Positions 29,392 through 41,970 of a stretch of 64,000 nucleotides of DNA are shown here, in pieces (the stretch's first letter is position 1; each line of letters starts with the position of its first letter). The stretch covers positions 1 to 64,000 of the forward strand of contig JAGIAH010000008.1 of assembly GCA_017744915.1 (NCBI GenBank). Direction: 5' to 3'. Source of the DNA: Agrobacterium tumefaciens (GTDB taxonomy: Bacteria > Pseudomonadota > Alphaproteobacteria > Rhizobiales > Rhizobiaceae). A model generated the notes under the pieces. The model was not told where the DNA came from and searched no databases. It was given only the letters and a program-made list of their open reading frames with translations. The position numbers and the translations under genes are program-made.

Positions 29392-32300
29392 ATGAAGTTC
29401 AACAAGCTCCGCCTCGTCGGTTTCAAGTCCTTCGTTGAACCTTCCGAATTCATCATCGAGCCCGGTCTAACAGGCGTCGTTGGCCCGAATGGCTGCGGCA
29501 AGTCCAATCTGGTCGAAGCGCTGCGCTGGGTGATGGGTGAGAATTCCTACAAGAACATGCGCGCATCCGGCATGGATGACGTCATCTTCTCAGGCTCCGG
29601 CAACCGCCCGGCCAGAAACACCGCCGAAGTCGGCCTTTATCTCGACAATTCCGACCGCACCGCGCCCGCTGCCTTCAACGATGCCGATGAAATTCAGGTG
29701 ACACGCCGCATCGAGCGCGAAAACGGCTCGGTCTACCGCATCAATGGCAAGGAAGCCCGCGCCAAGGATGTGCAGCTGCTGTTTGCGGATGCCTCCACCG
29801 GCGCCCGTTCGCCCTCCATGGTCGGGCAGGGTCGCATCGGTGAGCTCATCAATGCCAAGCCGCAAGCCCGCCGCCAGCTTCTGGAAGAGGCGGCCGGCAT
29901 TTCCGGCCTGCATTCCCGCCGCCACGAGGCCGAGCTTCGCCTGCGTGCCGCCGAGACCAATCTGGAGCGGCTGGAGGATGTGACCGCTCAGCTGGAAAGC
30001 CAGATCGAAAGCCTGAAACGCCAGGCGCGGCAGGCCAACCGTTTCAAGATGCTGTCCGCCGATATTCGCGCCCGCGAGGCGACCCTGTTGCACATTCGCT
30101 GGGTGGAGGCGAAGGAGGCCGAAGGCGAGGCGGAAAGCGCCCTCAACCAGGCCACAAACATCGTCGCTGAAAAGGCACAAGCCCAGATGGAAGCGGCCAA
30201 GCAGCAGGGCATTGCCAGCCTGAAACTGCCGGAACTGCGCGAGGATGAGGCACGCGTGGCCGCTGCCCTGCAACGCCTGCAGATCGCCCGCACCCAGCTG
30301 GATGACGAGGCGAACCGCCTGCTGCGCCGCCGAGACGAGCTGGCGCGCCGTCTCTCGCAGCTTGGTGAGGATATCGTTCGCGAGGAACGGCTTGTCTCTG
30401 ATAATGCCCAGATACTCGCACGGCTCGATGAGGAGGAGGCCGAACTCCTCGAAATCCTCTCCGATTCCGGTCGCCATGCGGACGAGATGCGCGAAGCCTT
30501 CGAGGCAGCTGCGGTCAAGCTCTCGGAAAGCGAAGCCATCTTCACCGCCATCACCGCCGAACGCGCGGAAGCAGCTGCCGGCCGTCAGCAACTGGAGCGG
30601 GCGATCCGCGATCTTTACGACCGCAAGCTGAGGCTGGAGCGGCAATCGCAGGAGGCATCCGCCGAAATCGATGCCATCGACGAAAAACTCTCCGGCCTTC
30701 CCGATCCCGCGGAGCGGCGCGAGGCGGTTGAGGCGGCGGAGATTACCGTCGAGGACGCGTTGATCGTGGCGGAAGAGGCCGAGGCTGCCGTTGCAGAGGC
30801 GCGTTCCGCCGAAGCACTGGCGCGCGGACCGCTGGAAACCGCGAAAAACCGGCTGAATGCGCTGGATACCGAAGCGCGCACCATCACCAAGATCCTCGCC
30901 TCCAGCGCCGCCGCCAATGGCAGTTTCACGCCGGTGGCGGAAGAAATGACGGTAGAGCGCGGTTATGAGGCTGCACTTGGCGCGGCGCTCGGCGACGATC
31001 TCGAAAGCCCGCTCGATGCGGCTGCGCCCGCTTATTGGGGCGGTAATGGCGATGGTGCGGATGATCCCGCCCTGCCGCAAGGCGCGAAACCGCTTCTGGA
31101 TTATGCGCAGGCACCGGCGGCTCTCAGGCGTGCTCTCGCACAGATCGGCGTCGTTGCAGACGTTTCGGAGGCCCGGCGCCTGTTGCCGTCGCTGAAAGCC
31201 GGCCAGCGGCTGGTAACGCGGGAAGGCGCGCTGTTTCGCTGGGACGGCCATGTCGCCAGCGCAGATGCGCCGGGCGCTGCAGCCCTTCGCCTGTCGCAGA
31301 AGAACCGCCTCGCCGAAATCGAAGCCGAACTGGACGAGGCCCGTTCCATTCTGGAAGAGGCCGAAGACCAGCTTGCCGCGAAAACCGAGGCCATCAGAAG
31401 CAGCGAATTGCGGCTTTCGGAAGTGCGCGACCGGAGCCGGCTTGCGACCCGGCAGCTGGCCGAGGCACGCGAGGCGCTCACCGCCGCCGAACGGGCCTCG
31501 GGCGATCTGCTGCGCCGCCGGGATATCGTTTCCGAAGCACTGAACCAGATCGGCGCGCAGATCGACGAGATCGCCGTTCAGGAAGACAATGCCCGCATCG
31601 AAATGGAAGATGCGCCTGACCTTTCCGTGCTCGATCTCAAGCTGCGCGAAAGCCAGCTCGAAGTCGCGACCGATCGTGGTCTGCTGGCGGAGGCCCGCGC
31701 CCGCCATGAGGGCGTTAGCCGCGAGGCGGAAAGTCGCCAGCGCAGACTTCAGGCAATAGGGCAGGAGCGTTCCACCTGGCAGTCGCGGGCAGCAAGTGCA
31801 GCCGACCACATCGCCACGTTGCGCGAACGCGAGGAAGAAGCGCGCGAAGAAATCGCCGAGCTGGACATAGCGCCGGAAGAATTCGACGAGAAACGCCGCA
31901 ACCTCCTCAACGAATTGCAGAAGACCGAAGACGCCCGCCGCGCGGCTGCTGACCGGCTGGCCGAGGCGGAAAATCTGCAGCGCGCCGCCGACCGGGTGGC
32001 TGCAACAGCCCTTTCCGAACTGGCCGAAGCCCGCGAGAAGCGCGGCCGTGCCGAAGAGCGGCTGGTTTCCGCCCGCGAGAAACGGCAGGAGGCCGAACAC
32101 CGCATCCGCGAAACGCTGAATACCGAGCCGCATATGGCGTTTCGCCTGACCGGCCTTGGCCCGGACCAGCCGAAGCCGGATATTCGGGACGTTGAACGTG
32201 ATCTCGACCGGCTGAAGATCGAGCGCGAAAGGCTTGGCGCGGTCAATCTGCGCGCAGAGGAGGAGCAGGCGGAGCTTTCCGCCAAGCTGGAAGCGCTGAT

Positions 32301-32859
32301 CAAGGAGCGGGACGACATCATTGATGCCGTGCGCAAGCTGCGCGCCGGTATCCAGAACCTCAACCGCGAAGGCCGCGAACGGCTGATCGCCGCCTTTGAT
32401 GTGGTCAATTCGCAGTTCCAGCGGCTGTTCACCCACCTCTTCGGCGGCGGCACGGCGGAATTGCAGCTGATCGAATCCGACGACCCGCTGGAAGCCGGCC
32501 TCGAAATCCTCGCCCGGCCGCCGGGCAAAAAACCGCAGACCATGACGCTGCTTTCAGGCGGCGAGCAGGCGCTGACGGCCATGGCGCTGATCTTCGCGGT
32601 CTTCCTCACCAACCCCGCGCCGATCTGCGTGCTGGACGAGGTGGACGCGCCGCTCGATGACCACAATGTCGAGCGCTACTGCAACCTGATGGATGAAATG
32701 GTGGCCTCCACCGAAACCCGCTTCGTCATCATCACCCACAATCCCATCACCATGGCGCGCATGAACCGCCTGTTCGGCGTCACCATGGCCGAACAGGGCG
32801 TGTCGCAACTCGTCTCCGTGGATTTGCAGACTGCCGAACAGCTGCGCGAAGCCGTCTGA
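29392..32859 (+). CDS. smc: Chromosome segregation SMC ATPase
   Basis: 1155-aa condensin core protein that folds and segregates the chromosome. Walker A GPNGCGKS is at residues 31-38, followed by long coiled coils rich in Glu/Arg/Ala (about 170-510 and 665-1000). A hinge-like globular stretch lies at about 515-660. The signature [16 protein letters not shown] is near 1055, and Walker [16 protein letters not shown] follows. Start [14 protein letters not shown] at 29392 is the standard SMC beginning; ten upstream codons in frame are discarded. A palindrome-rich gap follows. Confidence 0.97.
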   Translation: MKFNKLRLVGFKSFVEPSEFIIEPGLTGVVGPNGCGKSNLVEALRWVMGENSYKNMRASGMDDVIFSGSGNRPARNTAEVGLYLDNSDRTAPAAFNDADEIQVTRRIERENGSVYRINGKEARAKDVQLLFADASTGARSPSMVGQGRIGELINAKPQARRQLLEEAAGISGLHSRRHEAELRLRAAETNLERLEDVTAQLESQIESLKRQARQANRFKMLSADIRAREATLLHIRWVEAKEAEGEAESALNQATNIVAEKAQAQMEAAKQQGIASLKLPELREDEARVAAALQRLQIARTQLDDEANRLLRRRDELARRLSQLGEDIVREERLVSDNAQILARLDEEEAELLEILSDSGRHADEMREAFEAAAVKLSESEAIFTAITAERAEAAAGRQQLERAIRDLYDRKLRLERQSQEASAEIDAIDEKLSGLPDPAERREAVEAAEITVEDALIVAEEAEAAVAEARSAEALARGPLETAKNRLNALDTEARTITKILASSAAANGSFTPVAEEMTVERGYEAALGAALGDDLESPLDAAAPAYWGGNGDGADDPALPQGAKPLLDYAQAPAALRRALAQIGVVADVSEARRLLPSLKAGQRLVTREGALFRWDGHVASADAPGAAALRLSQKNRLAEIEAELDEARSILEEAEDQLAAKTEAIRSSELRLSEVRDRSRLATRQLAEAREALTAAERASGDLLRRRDIVSEALNQIGAQIDEIAVQEDNARIEMEDAPDLSVLDLKLRESQLEVATDRGLLAEARARHEGVSREAESRQRRLQAIGQERSTWQSRAASAADHIATLREREEEAREEIAELDIAPEEFDEKRRNLLNELQKTEDARRAAADRLAEAENLQRAADRVAATALSELAEAREKRGRAEERLVSAREKRQEAEHRIRETLNTEPHMAFRLTGLGPDQPKPDIRDVERDLDRLKIERERLGAVNLRAEEEQAELSAKLEALIKERDDIIDAVRKLRAGIQNLNREGRERLIAAFDVVNSQFQRLFTHLFGGGTAELQLIESDDPLEAGLEILARPPGKKPQTMTLLSGGEQALTAMALIFAVFLTNPAPICVLDEVDAPLDDHNVERYCNLMDEMVASTETRFVIITHNPITMARMNRLFGVTMAEQGVSQLVSVDLQTAEQLREAV

Positions 32860-32995
32860 GGCGGCTTGGCCGGGATTCATTCCCGACTTTTGCTCAATGT
32901 GAATTTATCTTGCCGTATCACCCATTCGGGTGAGCGACAATGCGCTGCATTTTGCTATGTATTGGTCACAAGCCTAGGGTTCTCTCCAGACCCCA

Positions 32996-33065
32996 CCATC
33001 CGGTTTCCTGTACCGGATGGAATGCCTTGCGAGGCCGCTGCCGTGGCCTCGCAAGGCTTTCTTTT
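32996..33065 (+). ncRNA. Two-hairpin small RNA candidate or double terminator
   Basis: First stem CCATCCGGT / ACCGGATGG (32996-33020) with a 7-nt loop. Three bases later comes a perfect 13-bp stem GCCTTGCGAGGCC / GGCCTCGCAAGGC (33024-33057) followed by TTTCTTTT. It lies about 140 bp beyond the smc stop, which is far for a simple terminator, so an independent sRNA with a 5' end near 32950-32980 is possible. No promoter is evident enough to decide. Confidence 0.45.
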
Positions 33066-33129
33066 CAGGACGGGTTCATGGGGTTGCTCGGGATGCGAGC
33101 TGGTAATTGTTCCCGGTCTGTAGACCTCC

Positions 33130-33248
33130 TCCGTCACATCGGCCTTGAGCCGGTATCCAGCCAGCCCAAGTCTTTGGGCTGAAAAGACCTCTCCCCTCCG
33201 TGCGAGAGCCGCCTCGGCTGGGTTCCGGCTCAAGGCCGCGATGACGGA
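33130..33248. repeat. Palindromic intergenic element, family A copy 2
   Basis: Same organisation as 12365-12480: outer arms TCCGTCACATCGGCCTTGAG ... CTCAAGGCCGCGATGACGGA and inner hairpin CCCAAGTCTTTGGG. The right half differs more (CCTCGGCTGGGTTCC). Confidence 0.87.
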
Positions 33249-33350
33249 AGAGGGGACGCAGCGAATCGCTTTAAACACCTGGCCTGCTGCAACTGCCAAT
33301 CGCGCGATGCGCGAGTTTCTCAGGCATGATGCATGGAGGCCTGCCATCAC

Positions 33351-34322
33351 TCACCCCGGCACCAGCCGCAGCCGCGTGCCCCAGGGATCGATCGCCTCCA
33401 CCACATCGTTCTCCATCTCCACCAGCACATAACCGGCGGCCCGCAGCCGCTCCTTCTGCGCCTCGAGATCGGCGGGATTTCGAATGGTGAGAGAAAACCA
33501 GTCGAGGCCGGTTTCCATGGTGTTGCGTTCCTTTGCGCCGCGGCTGTTCCATGTATTCACCGCCAGATGGTGGTGATAACCGCCGGAGGAGAGGAAGGAT
33601 GCATCCGAGCGGGCATCCTGCGTCGGTTGCAGGCCGACGGCCGCTTCGTAAAAGGCGCGGGCGGTGGCAATTTCGCCGACCCTGAGATGAATATGCCCGA
33701 TGCGCATCGCCGGAGGCGCGGCCTCGTAATCGCTGGTTTTGGTATCGGTGAGCGTCACGAGATTATCGACATCGAGCGGTTCGGTGCCCATCTTCACCAC
33801 ACGGCCGCTCCAGGCCCATGTGTCCTTCGGCCGATCGCTGTAAACCTCGATGCCATTGCCTTCGGGATCGTTGAGATAGATCGCCTCGCTGACATTGTGA
33901 TCGGCAAAACCGGAAAGCGGCACCTGCTTCAGCGCCGCATGCACCAGCCAGCGGGCGAGATCCTTGCGGGAGGGCATCAGATAGGCGATGTGGAACAGGC
34001 CGGCAGAGGTGGGGCTTTCGAAATCGGCCGCCGGCTTGTGCACGAGATCGAGCAACGGCACGGTGCCGACACCGAGCGTCACACCCCTTGCGGTGCGTTC
34101 CACCTCGTTCATGCCCAGCACCGAACCGTAATACTCGATCATCGGGTCAAGTTCGCGCACGCGCAGCGCCGCCTGGCCGACATGCATCGGTGTCGTTAAT
34201 GCGAAGGGCAGGGCGGCATTTGCGGGGGGCGTGCCCCCCTCGGCTTTGAGCGCACCGGCAAGAGCGGTGGTGGCACAGGAAATTCCGGCAAATTTCAACG
34301 TATGGCGGCGGGTAAATTGCAT
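33351..34322 (-). CDS. VOC-family dioxygenase-like protein with Tat-like leader
   Basis: About 323 aa. Two vicinal-oxygen-chelate modules (about 50-165 and 200-300) contain the family phrases AALRVRELDPMIEYYGSVLG, YLNDPEGNGIEVYSDRP, HIHLRVGEIATARAFYEAAV and HHHLAVNTWNS. This resembles CatE-like catechol 2,3-dioxygenases of Bacillus type. The N-terminus MQFTRRHTLKFAGISCATTA looks like a twin-arginine export signal, which is unusual for this cytoplasmic family. Substrate unknown. Divergent from ppdK. Confidence 0.85.
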   Translation of the reverse strand: MQFTRRHTLKFAGISCATTALAGALKAEGGTPPANAALPFALTTPMHVGQAALRVRELDPMIEYYGSVLGMNEVERTARGVTLGVGTVPLLDLVHKPAADFESPTSAGLFHIAYLMPSRKDLARWLVHAALKQVPLSGFADHNVSEAIYLNDPEGNGIEVYSDRPKDTWAWSGRVVKMGTEPLDVDNLVTLTDTKTSDYEAAPPAMRIGHIHLRVGEIATARAFYEAAVGLQPTQDARSDASFLSSGGYHHHLAVNTWNSRGAKERNTMETGLDWFSLTIRNPADLEAQKERLRAAGYVLVEMENDVVEAIDPWGTRLRLVPG

Positions 34323-34549
34323 GAACAATCTCTTTGCGGCGATTTGAATGGCTTAGGCAACACTCCGTTTCAGCGCATTACACGAATGCGTCAATCATGC
34401 CGTTATTTGGCCTTTGCGGCAATTCTTGCGCGCAATTCGCCGCAATTATGCTGCACTGCGATGTAAACTGCACGTTGCGGCGTTCCCAACATGCCGCCAA
34501 TGCTGTAGATGATAGAAAAATGACAACGCTTCTGGGTGGAGAGCGTGGA

Positions 34550-37253
<2,704 letters not shown>

Positions 37254-37276
<23 letters not shown>

Positions 37277-37526
37277 TGCGCCGCTCCACCACCACGGGGC
37301 GGTAGAACATGTCGCGGTTCATCTGCGCCTGCCAGGCGCGGTTGTCGGCGCGGCGGTCCATTTCCAGATCGAGAAGGCACCCGGCCATCGGGTCCGTGCC
37401 GGGGCGGAAACCATAACCCCGGCATGTCGCCTCATCCCGCGCACGGCGCTCTTCCGGCGTCAGCGTCTGGCAGGCGGTAAGCGCCAGGAGCGCGGCAAGC
37501 GAACCGAGGACGATGGAAACACGCAT
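37254..37526 (-). CDS. Small predicted lipoprotein
   Basis: 90-aa protein with signal MRVSIVLGSLAALLALTACQ; LTAC is the lipobox, and the cysteine is residue 19. The mature part is charged, with EERRARDEATCRGYGF and a second cysteine pair in DPMAGCLLD, ending VVERRIIVQQNP. The pattern of short lipoproteins with a 'CRGYGF.PGT..MA.C' block is common in rhizobia, but its function is unknown. It overlaps the ppdK 3' end tail-to-tail. Confidence 0.85.
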
Positions 37527-37653
37527 CTTGTTTCTCCCTTAACATGACAGCATTGCGGCACTTTTATTGCCGCGATTGATACGCCTGTTTGCATTTGGGG
37601 AAAAGCCGCGTCGGGGTGGAAAGTTGCGTTTGGTCCAAGAACATATCAGTCGT

Positions 37654-38256
37654 TCAAGCCGGCTTGGAGATCGCCATTTCAGCGCGCATCCAGCTTGAAT
37701 CCCCCCATGTCGAGAGCCAGATCATCAGGTCGGTGAGAAAGCCGATAATCGGCAGAAGAAGCCTGTGACCCAAGCCGTGTGACGTCTGGTTTTTCTCGGC
37801 TTCCTGTAGATGCGCCAATTCCTGCTCCTGAATTGAGGCGATAAGCTTGTGAAGCTCTGGATCTCTTGTTTGCAGAAATGCCAATTGATCTTCCAGATGG
37901 CGGTGAACAGTACTTTCAACGGCTTCAGTGCAAATCCAGATCATGTTTCGTCCGCCGAGCGCGGTCAGAGAACCCAGTAGGAAACCTCCGAGGCTCCAAA
38001 ACGCCATGACGCGACAAGGCTTCGCGTTTCTGGCTGGCATGGCTTCTCTGAACAGGCGGCAATGATCGATCTCGTCTTCCCGCATCTCTTGAAGAGCGGG
38101 CACGATGTCCGGAAACAGCCGGCGAGCCATCCATATCTGCGCTCCGTAGATGCGAATAGCGCCAAACTCGCCCGCGTGATTGACCTTGAGAATACGCCGA
38201 ACGGTGAGGGCTGGGTCGTGTTTACCGGAACGGCCAGACATTCGAAACTTTTCCAA
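37654..38256 (-). CDS. COQ7-family di-iron monooxygenase (ubiquinone biosynthesis-like)
   Basis: 200-aa ferritin-like protein. Putative di-iron ligands lie in NHAGEFGAI (about 27-35), EMREDEIDHCR (about 58-68), TEAVESTVHRHLEDQL and IQEQELAHLQEA. Hydrophobic stretches near the middle and the C-terminus suggest membrane association. COQ7 hydroxylates demethoxyubiquinone. Many rhizobia use other hydroxylases for this step, so it could be auxiliary. Stand-alone location with no other ubi genes. Family assignment is strong; the exact reaction is inferred. Confidence 0.88.
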   Translation of the reverse strand: MEKFRMSGRSGKHDPALTVRRILKVNHAGEFGAIRIYGAQIWMARRLFPDIVPALQEMREDEIDHCRLFREAMPARNAKPCRVMAFWSLGGFLLGSLTALGGRNMIWICTEAVESTVHRHLEDQLAFLQTRDPELHKLIASIQEQELAHLQEAEKNQTSHGLGHRLLLPIIGFLTDLMIWLSTWGDSSWMRAEMAISKPA

Positions 38257-38442
38257 AGCGCGTTCCAGTCCAACCGGATGTGGCAGATTTTACCGCCGCA
38301 ATGCGAGCAGTTGTCGCCGCCATTGATAAGTCGGTTCTTGTGTGGGGAAAACCCCATCCCGGTGGAAAGTTAGGCCCAACATGGTGGAAGATGCGGGTCT
38401 GCGAGCTTCCGTCGATCACGAAACCAAATGTCCTGGTTCCAT

Positions 38443-38841
38443 TCAAAGTTCGCGAAGAAAAGAGGGCGGGAAAATGCCCTGCAGGATGAGCCAGTCACTC
38501 AATAGAAGCGTGAGGATGGCGGCGAGAAGGATGCCGCCCATGAAGGCGATGAGGCCGAGCGTGGCGCGTGGCCACCGGCGGGTCTGATAAAGATAGATGG
38601 CAAGGCCGACAGGCGCGAGAAGAATGGTAACGATCTTGGCGGCGGAACTGCGCCGGATATCCCGTTTTTCGGCATCCTCTATCTGCCACCAGGCAAACAG
38701 CGTGATGATGCCGATCATCTGCACCAGATCATTTGCGGTAAAGGAAGTTGGAGGTCCGGCAGGCCAGACGGCCGCGTCTATGAGAAGCCCGAGGGAGAGG
38801 AAGGCGAGCAGGCCGACATAAATCCAGTTACGTTTCGCCAT
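38443..38841 (-). CDS. Small polytopic membrane protein of unknown function
   Basis: 132-aa protein with four hydrophobic helices: WIYVGLLAFLSLGLLIDAA (5-24), a second near DLVQMIGIITLFAWW (38-53), IVTILLAPVGLAIYLY (70-86) and LGLIAFMGGILLAAILTLLL (95-115). No family recognised; the layout resembles small rhizobial 'hypothetical membrane' proteins. It starts with ATG inside a GGCGAAACG context without a strong ribosome-binding site. Between the COQ7-like gene and the symporter, all minus strand. Confidence 0.72.
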   Translation of the reverse strand: MAKRNWIYVGLLAFLSLGLLIDAAVWPAGPPTSFTANDLVQMIGIITLFAWWQIEDAEKRDIRRSSAAKIVTILLAPVGLAIYLYQTRRWPRATLGLIAFMGGILLAAILTLLLSDWLILQGIFPPSFLREL

Positions 38842-38992
38842 GCACAGGTTCCGCGGAAAGTTGCGTTGTTGTCTGTGCCGCTATGGCTATCGATCAAACC
38901 ATCTCCGTCAACCCCAAACTCTTGTGGAACAACGGAATTGGCCATCGTGGGGCGCCTCCCTTTCGAATGGAAACACCCCACGACTATTGCTG

Positions 38993-40357
38993 TCAGGCCG
39001 TCGCTATTTCCCGGTCATCGAGCGCGTCGATGTCCTTGGCGTTGTTGTAGACGGCTTCATTCAGAATGCCCTCGCGCTTGGCGACGAGGGTGGGCACCAG
39101 CGCCTGACCGGCGACGTTGACCGCCGTGCGGCCCATGTCGAGGATCGGATCGATGGCGAGCAGCAGGCCCACACCTTCGAGCGGCAGGCCGAGGGTGGAG
39201 AGCGTCAGCGTCAGCATTACCACGGCACCCGTCAGGCCAGCCGTTGCGGCAGAGCCGAGCACCGAGACGAAGACGATCAGCACATAGTCCTGAATGCCGA
39301 GCGGCACCTGGAAGAACTGCGCGATGAAGATCGCCGAAATCGCCGGATAGATCGCAGCACAGCCGTCCATCTTGGTGGTGGCGCCGAGCGGCACGGAGAA
39401 GGCGGCATATTCGCGCGGCACGCCCAGGCTCTTTTCCGTCACGGTTTCGGTAACGGGAAGTGTGCCGATGGAGGAGCGCGAAACGAAGGCCAGCTGGATG
39501 GCCGGCCATGCGCCCGCAAAGAACCGCGATGGCTTCAGGCCATGGGCGATCAGCAGCGCCGGATAGACCACGAAGAGCACGAGTGCCAGACCGATGTAAA
39601 CGGCCGCCGCATACCAGCCGAGCTGCGACAGCGTCGTCCAGCCATATTGGTCAACCGCGCGGCCGAGCAGGCCGATGGTGCCGATGGGGGTGAGGCGGAT
39701 GACCCACCACAGGATTTTCCGCACGATGGCAAGCAGCGACTGGTTGAAGGCGAGGAACGGCTCCGCCGCCTTGCCGGCCTTCAGCGCCGCGACGCCAAAG
39801 GCAATCGACACGACGAGCAGTTGCAACACGTTGAAGTTCAGCGAGGTGCTGGCCGCGCCATTATTGACCTTCGTCGAGGCTTCGAGGCCGAAGACGTTGG
39901 CCGGGACGAGACCCTTCAGGAAATCCAGCCAGGAACCGGTGGAAGAAGGGGCCGCCGCTGCCGTATTGGCAATCGCGGTGTTGACACCCGGCTGGATCAC
40001 GAGGCCGAGAGCGATGCCGATGACGACGGCAATCAGCGCGGTGATGGCGAACCACAGAAGCGTCTGCCAGACGAGCTTTGCCGCATTGGAGAGGTTCTTG
40101 AGATTGGCGATGGAGGCGACGATGGCCGTGAAGATCAGCGGCGGCACCAGCGCGCGCAAAAGCTGCACGAAAATGCTGCCGATGGTCTGCAGCGTCACCG
40201 AAAGCCAGTTCTGGCTGCCGGCGGCATCGGGACCGATGTTGCGCGCAAGGAGGCCGAGCAGCAGGCCGATGACCATGGCGCTCAGAACCTGAAAGCCGAA
40301 ATTGCGATAAAAGGGTTTGGGCCCGGAGGGGCCGGCGGACGTCGTTGCCTGTGACAT
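38993..40357 (-). CDS. Dicarboxylate/amino acid:cation symporter (DAACS family)
   Basis: 454-aa inner-membrane transporter of the GltP/DctA group, importing glutamate/aspartate or C4-dicarboxylates with H+ or Na+. Family signatures: LRALVPPLIFTAIVASI, the re-entrant serine-rich loop AFVSRSSIGTLPVT, PLGATTKMDGCA (NMDGT-like; here KMDGC) and the C-terminal DPILDMGRTAVNV (usually D..RT..NV). Start MSQATTS at 40357; the frame extends 32 codons upstream. Which substrate is used cannot be told. Confidence 0.93.
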   Translation of the reverse strand: MSQATTSAGPSGPKPFYRNFGFQVLSAMVIGLLLGLLARNIGPDAAGSQNWLSVTLQTIGSIFVQLLRALVPPLIFTAIVASIANLKNLSNAAKLVWQTLLWFAITALIAVVIGIALGLVIQPGVNTAIANTAAAAPSSTGSWLDFLKGLVPANVFGLEASTKVNNGAASTSLNFNVLQLLVVSIAFGVAALKAGKAAEPFLAFNQSLLAIVRKILWWVIRLTPIGTIGLLGRAVDQYGWTTLSQLGWYAAAVYIGLALVLFVVYPALLIAHGLKPSRFFAGAWPAIQLAFVSRSSIGTLPVTETVTEKSLGVPREYAAFSVPLGATTKMDGCAAIYPAISAIFIAQFFQVPLGIQDYVLIVFVSVLGSAATAGLTGAVVMLTLTLSTLGLPLEGVGLLLAIDPILDMGRTAVNVAGQALVPTLVAKREGILNEAVYNNAKDIDALDDREIATA

Positions 40358-40776
40358 GACATGTCTCTTTATTGTGCAAGAAAACGAGAATGTTGCACTT
40401 TTTACACGCATTCTCGAGGGAGGTCGCCGAGGATACGCCGATTTCCTCAGCAATTAAGGGATGGACTTGCGTATTTGTTGCATTGTCGGGGTATTATTCT
40501 CTCGGAATGGCGATATGCGGAAAAATATTCTGCATTTTCGAGGGACCAGCTTTTCATAACACAGTCACATGTCATTCTCGGGCTTTGTCCCGAGGATCTG
40601 CAACGTTTGACCCGGCATGGCGTTGGCGGTTGGGATCAGCCGGAATTTAAGGATCAACCCCCTCCTTTGTTTTCCTCGCCGCAAATCCGGTCTATGACAT
40701 CATATGCAGGTGATTCCCTGCCAGAATTCGGGTGCAACGCTTTCAAGCCAATGCGATCTAACGGATATCCGCTTTC
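40358..40776. other. 419-bp divergent promoter region
   Basis: Between the symporter (minus) and the DUF1499 gene (plus). Holds a small hairpin CTCGGG / CCCGAG at 40577-40594 inside a 'GTCATTCTCGGGCTTTG' phrase that also occurs at about 4168-4184. No convincing ORF. Confidence 0.5.
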
Positions 40777-41697
40777 ATGACTGTGCGTTTCGTCCGGCCT
40801 TTTTCGGTTGCAGCCTATCTTTCCCGGTATCTGGGTCTTGCGGCGCTTGCGCTTTTTCTCATCGCCGCCGGCATCCACCGTTTCGGGCCGCTGACGACGC
40901 CCGATCTTGTCGGGCTGCTCATCATTGCCGCCGGCATTGCTCTTCTGGCCGTGCTTCTGGCGCTGGTCGGCCTGGAGCGGTTGTGGACGACGGGTGCGCG
41001 CGGCGGGCTTTCGGCGCTGGCGGCGCTGCTTCTCTCGGCCCTGCCGCTCGGTGTCGTCGGTTATGGCGCGTTTCTTTATTGGCAGCAGCCGAAGATCTAC
41101 GACATTTCCACCGATCTGAGCGATGTGCCGGAATGGCTGGTGACACCCGCCGCCAACCAGCAATGGCTGGTTCGGCCCGCGACCGTGACCAAAGCCGACC
41201 GCGATGCGCAGATGGAGGCCTATGCGAGCCTGGCTGGCCGCCGTTATGAAGGCGCGATCGACCGCATCTATGCCGCTGCCAAAAAAATGGCGGCCGCCCA
41301 GAATATCCGCATCACCCACACCAAGGGTGTGATCGGCGCGGAAGACGCCCCCTCCGTCGGCGTGCCGCCACAGGACAGGACGCAGCCCGCGGAGGACGCG
41401 CCGGTGGAAGACCTGCCCTCCATCGTACCCGTGCCCATGGCCCGCCCGGCTGAAGCGCCGCAGCCCACCTTCTTCAATGGGAGCGGCGTGGTGCTGATGC
41501 AGGGCGAAACCCGCACCCGCATCTGGGGTCTGCGTTTCGACCTCCTCATCCGCCTGAAGGAAGAGGCGGAAACCACCATCGTCGACGTGCGCGTCGCCTC
41601 CCGTTACGGCCCGCATGATCTCGGCATGGGTGCGGCGATTGCGGAGGCCTATCTCGATGCGCTGGATGCGGAAATGCAGGGTCTGAACGATAATTGA
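40777..41697 (+). CDS. DUF1499 domain membrane protein
   Basis: 306-aa protein. Three N-terminal hydrophobic helices (about 17-36, 42-65 and 74-98) are followed by a soluble DUF1499 domain, recognisable by DVPEWLVTPAANQQ, RRYEGAIDRIYAAAKKM, and the C-terminal ETTIVDVRVASRYGPHDLGM. A proline/alanine-rich linker lies at about 190-225. DUF1499 proteins are widespread in alphaproteobacteria and unexplained. Single gene, flanked downstream by a family B repeat. Confidence 0.85.
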   Translation: MTVRFVRPFSVAAYLSRYLGLAALALFLIAAGIHRFGPLTTPDLVGLLIIAAGIALLAVLLALVGLERLWTTGARGGLSALAALLLSALPLGVVGYGAFLYWQQPKIYDISTDLSDVPEWLVTPAANQQWLVRPATVTKADRDAQMEAYASLAGRRYEGAIDRIYAAAKKMAAAQNIRITHTKGVIGAEDAPSVGVPPQDRTQPAEDAPVEDLPSIVPVPMARPAEAPQPTFFNGSGVVLMQGETRTRIWGLRFDLLIRLKEEAETTIVDVRVASRYGPHDLGMGAAIAEAYLDALDAEMQGLNDN

Positions 41698-41767
41698 GTT
41701 CCTGACGCCGAAGGCTTAGCTGGCGCTAAGCTTCGGCAAGGTCAGGGCTCTGCATCGCCGCGAGTTT

Positions 41768-41884
41768 CTTCTCCCCGCCGGGGAGAAGGTGGCCCGAAGG
41801 GTCGGATGAGGGGGCTAGCTCTCCGAATATCTCTATCCTCGCCCCTCATCCCGCTGCCGCGGACTTCTCCCCGGCGGGGAGAAG
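41768..41884. repeat. Palindromic intergenic element, family B copy 2 (inverted)
   Basis: About 117 bp, the reverse complement of the element at 3982-4101: CTTCTCCCCGCCGGGGAGAA at the left, GGTGGCCCGAAGGGTCGGAT next, and GGACTTCTCCCCGGCGGGGA at the right. The centre (CTCCGAAT) is also shared. Confidence 0.87.
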
Positions 41885-41970
41885 AAACGAGTGGCACTCG
41901 CCCGCGCCATCAATGGGAGAGCGATGGCTGAGGCGATAGCAAGATTTGAAATGCTGCTGTCAAAACCCCG

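Larger units (their letters stand above)
32860..33350. other. 490-bp gap after smc: sRNA/terminator candidate and repeat A2
   Basis: No protein gene supported. It contains two strong stem-loops (32996-33065) and a family A palindromic element (33130-33248). The rest is featureless to the eye. Confidence 0.6.

Noticed and set aside
29590..32436. 948-codon open frame antisense to smc
   Set aside because: Shadow of a GC-rich, low-stop coding region; no motif, no ribosome-binding site, and smc on the plus strand is unmistakable.
38257..38442. Cysteine-containing frames between the COQ7-like gene and the membrane protein
   Set aside because: Short frames without ribosome-binding site or conserved pattern; treated as intergenic.
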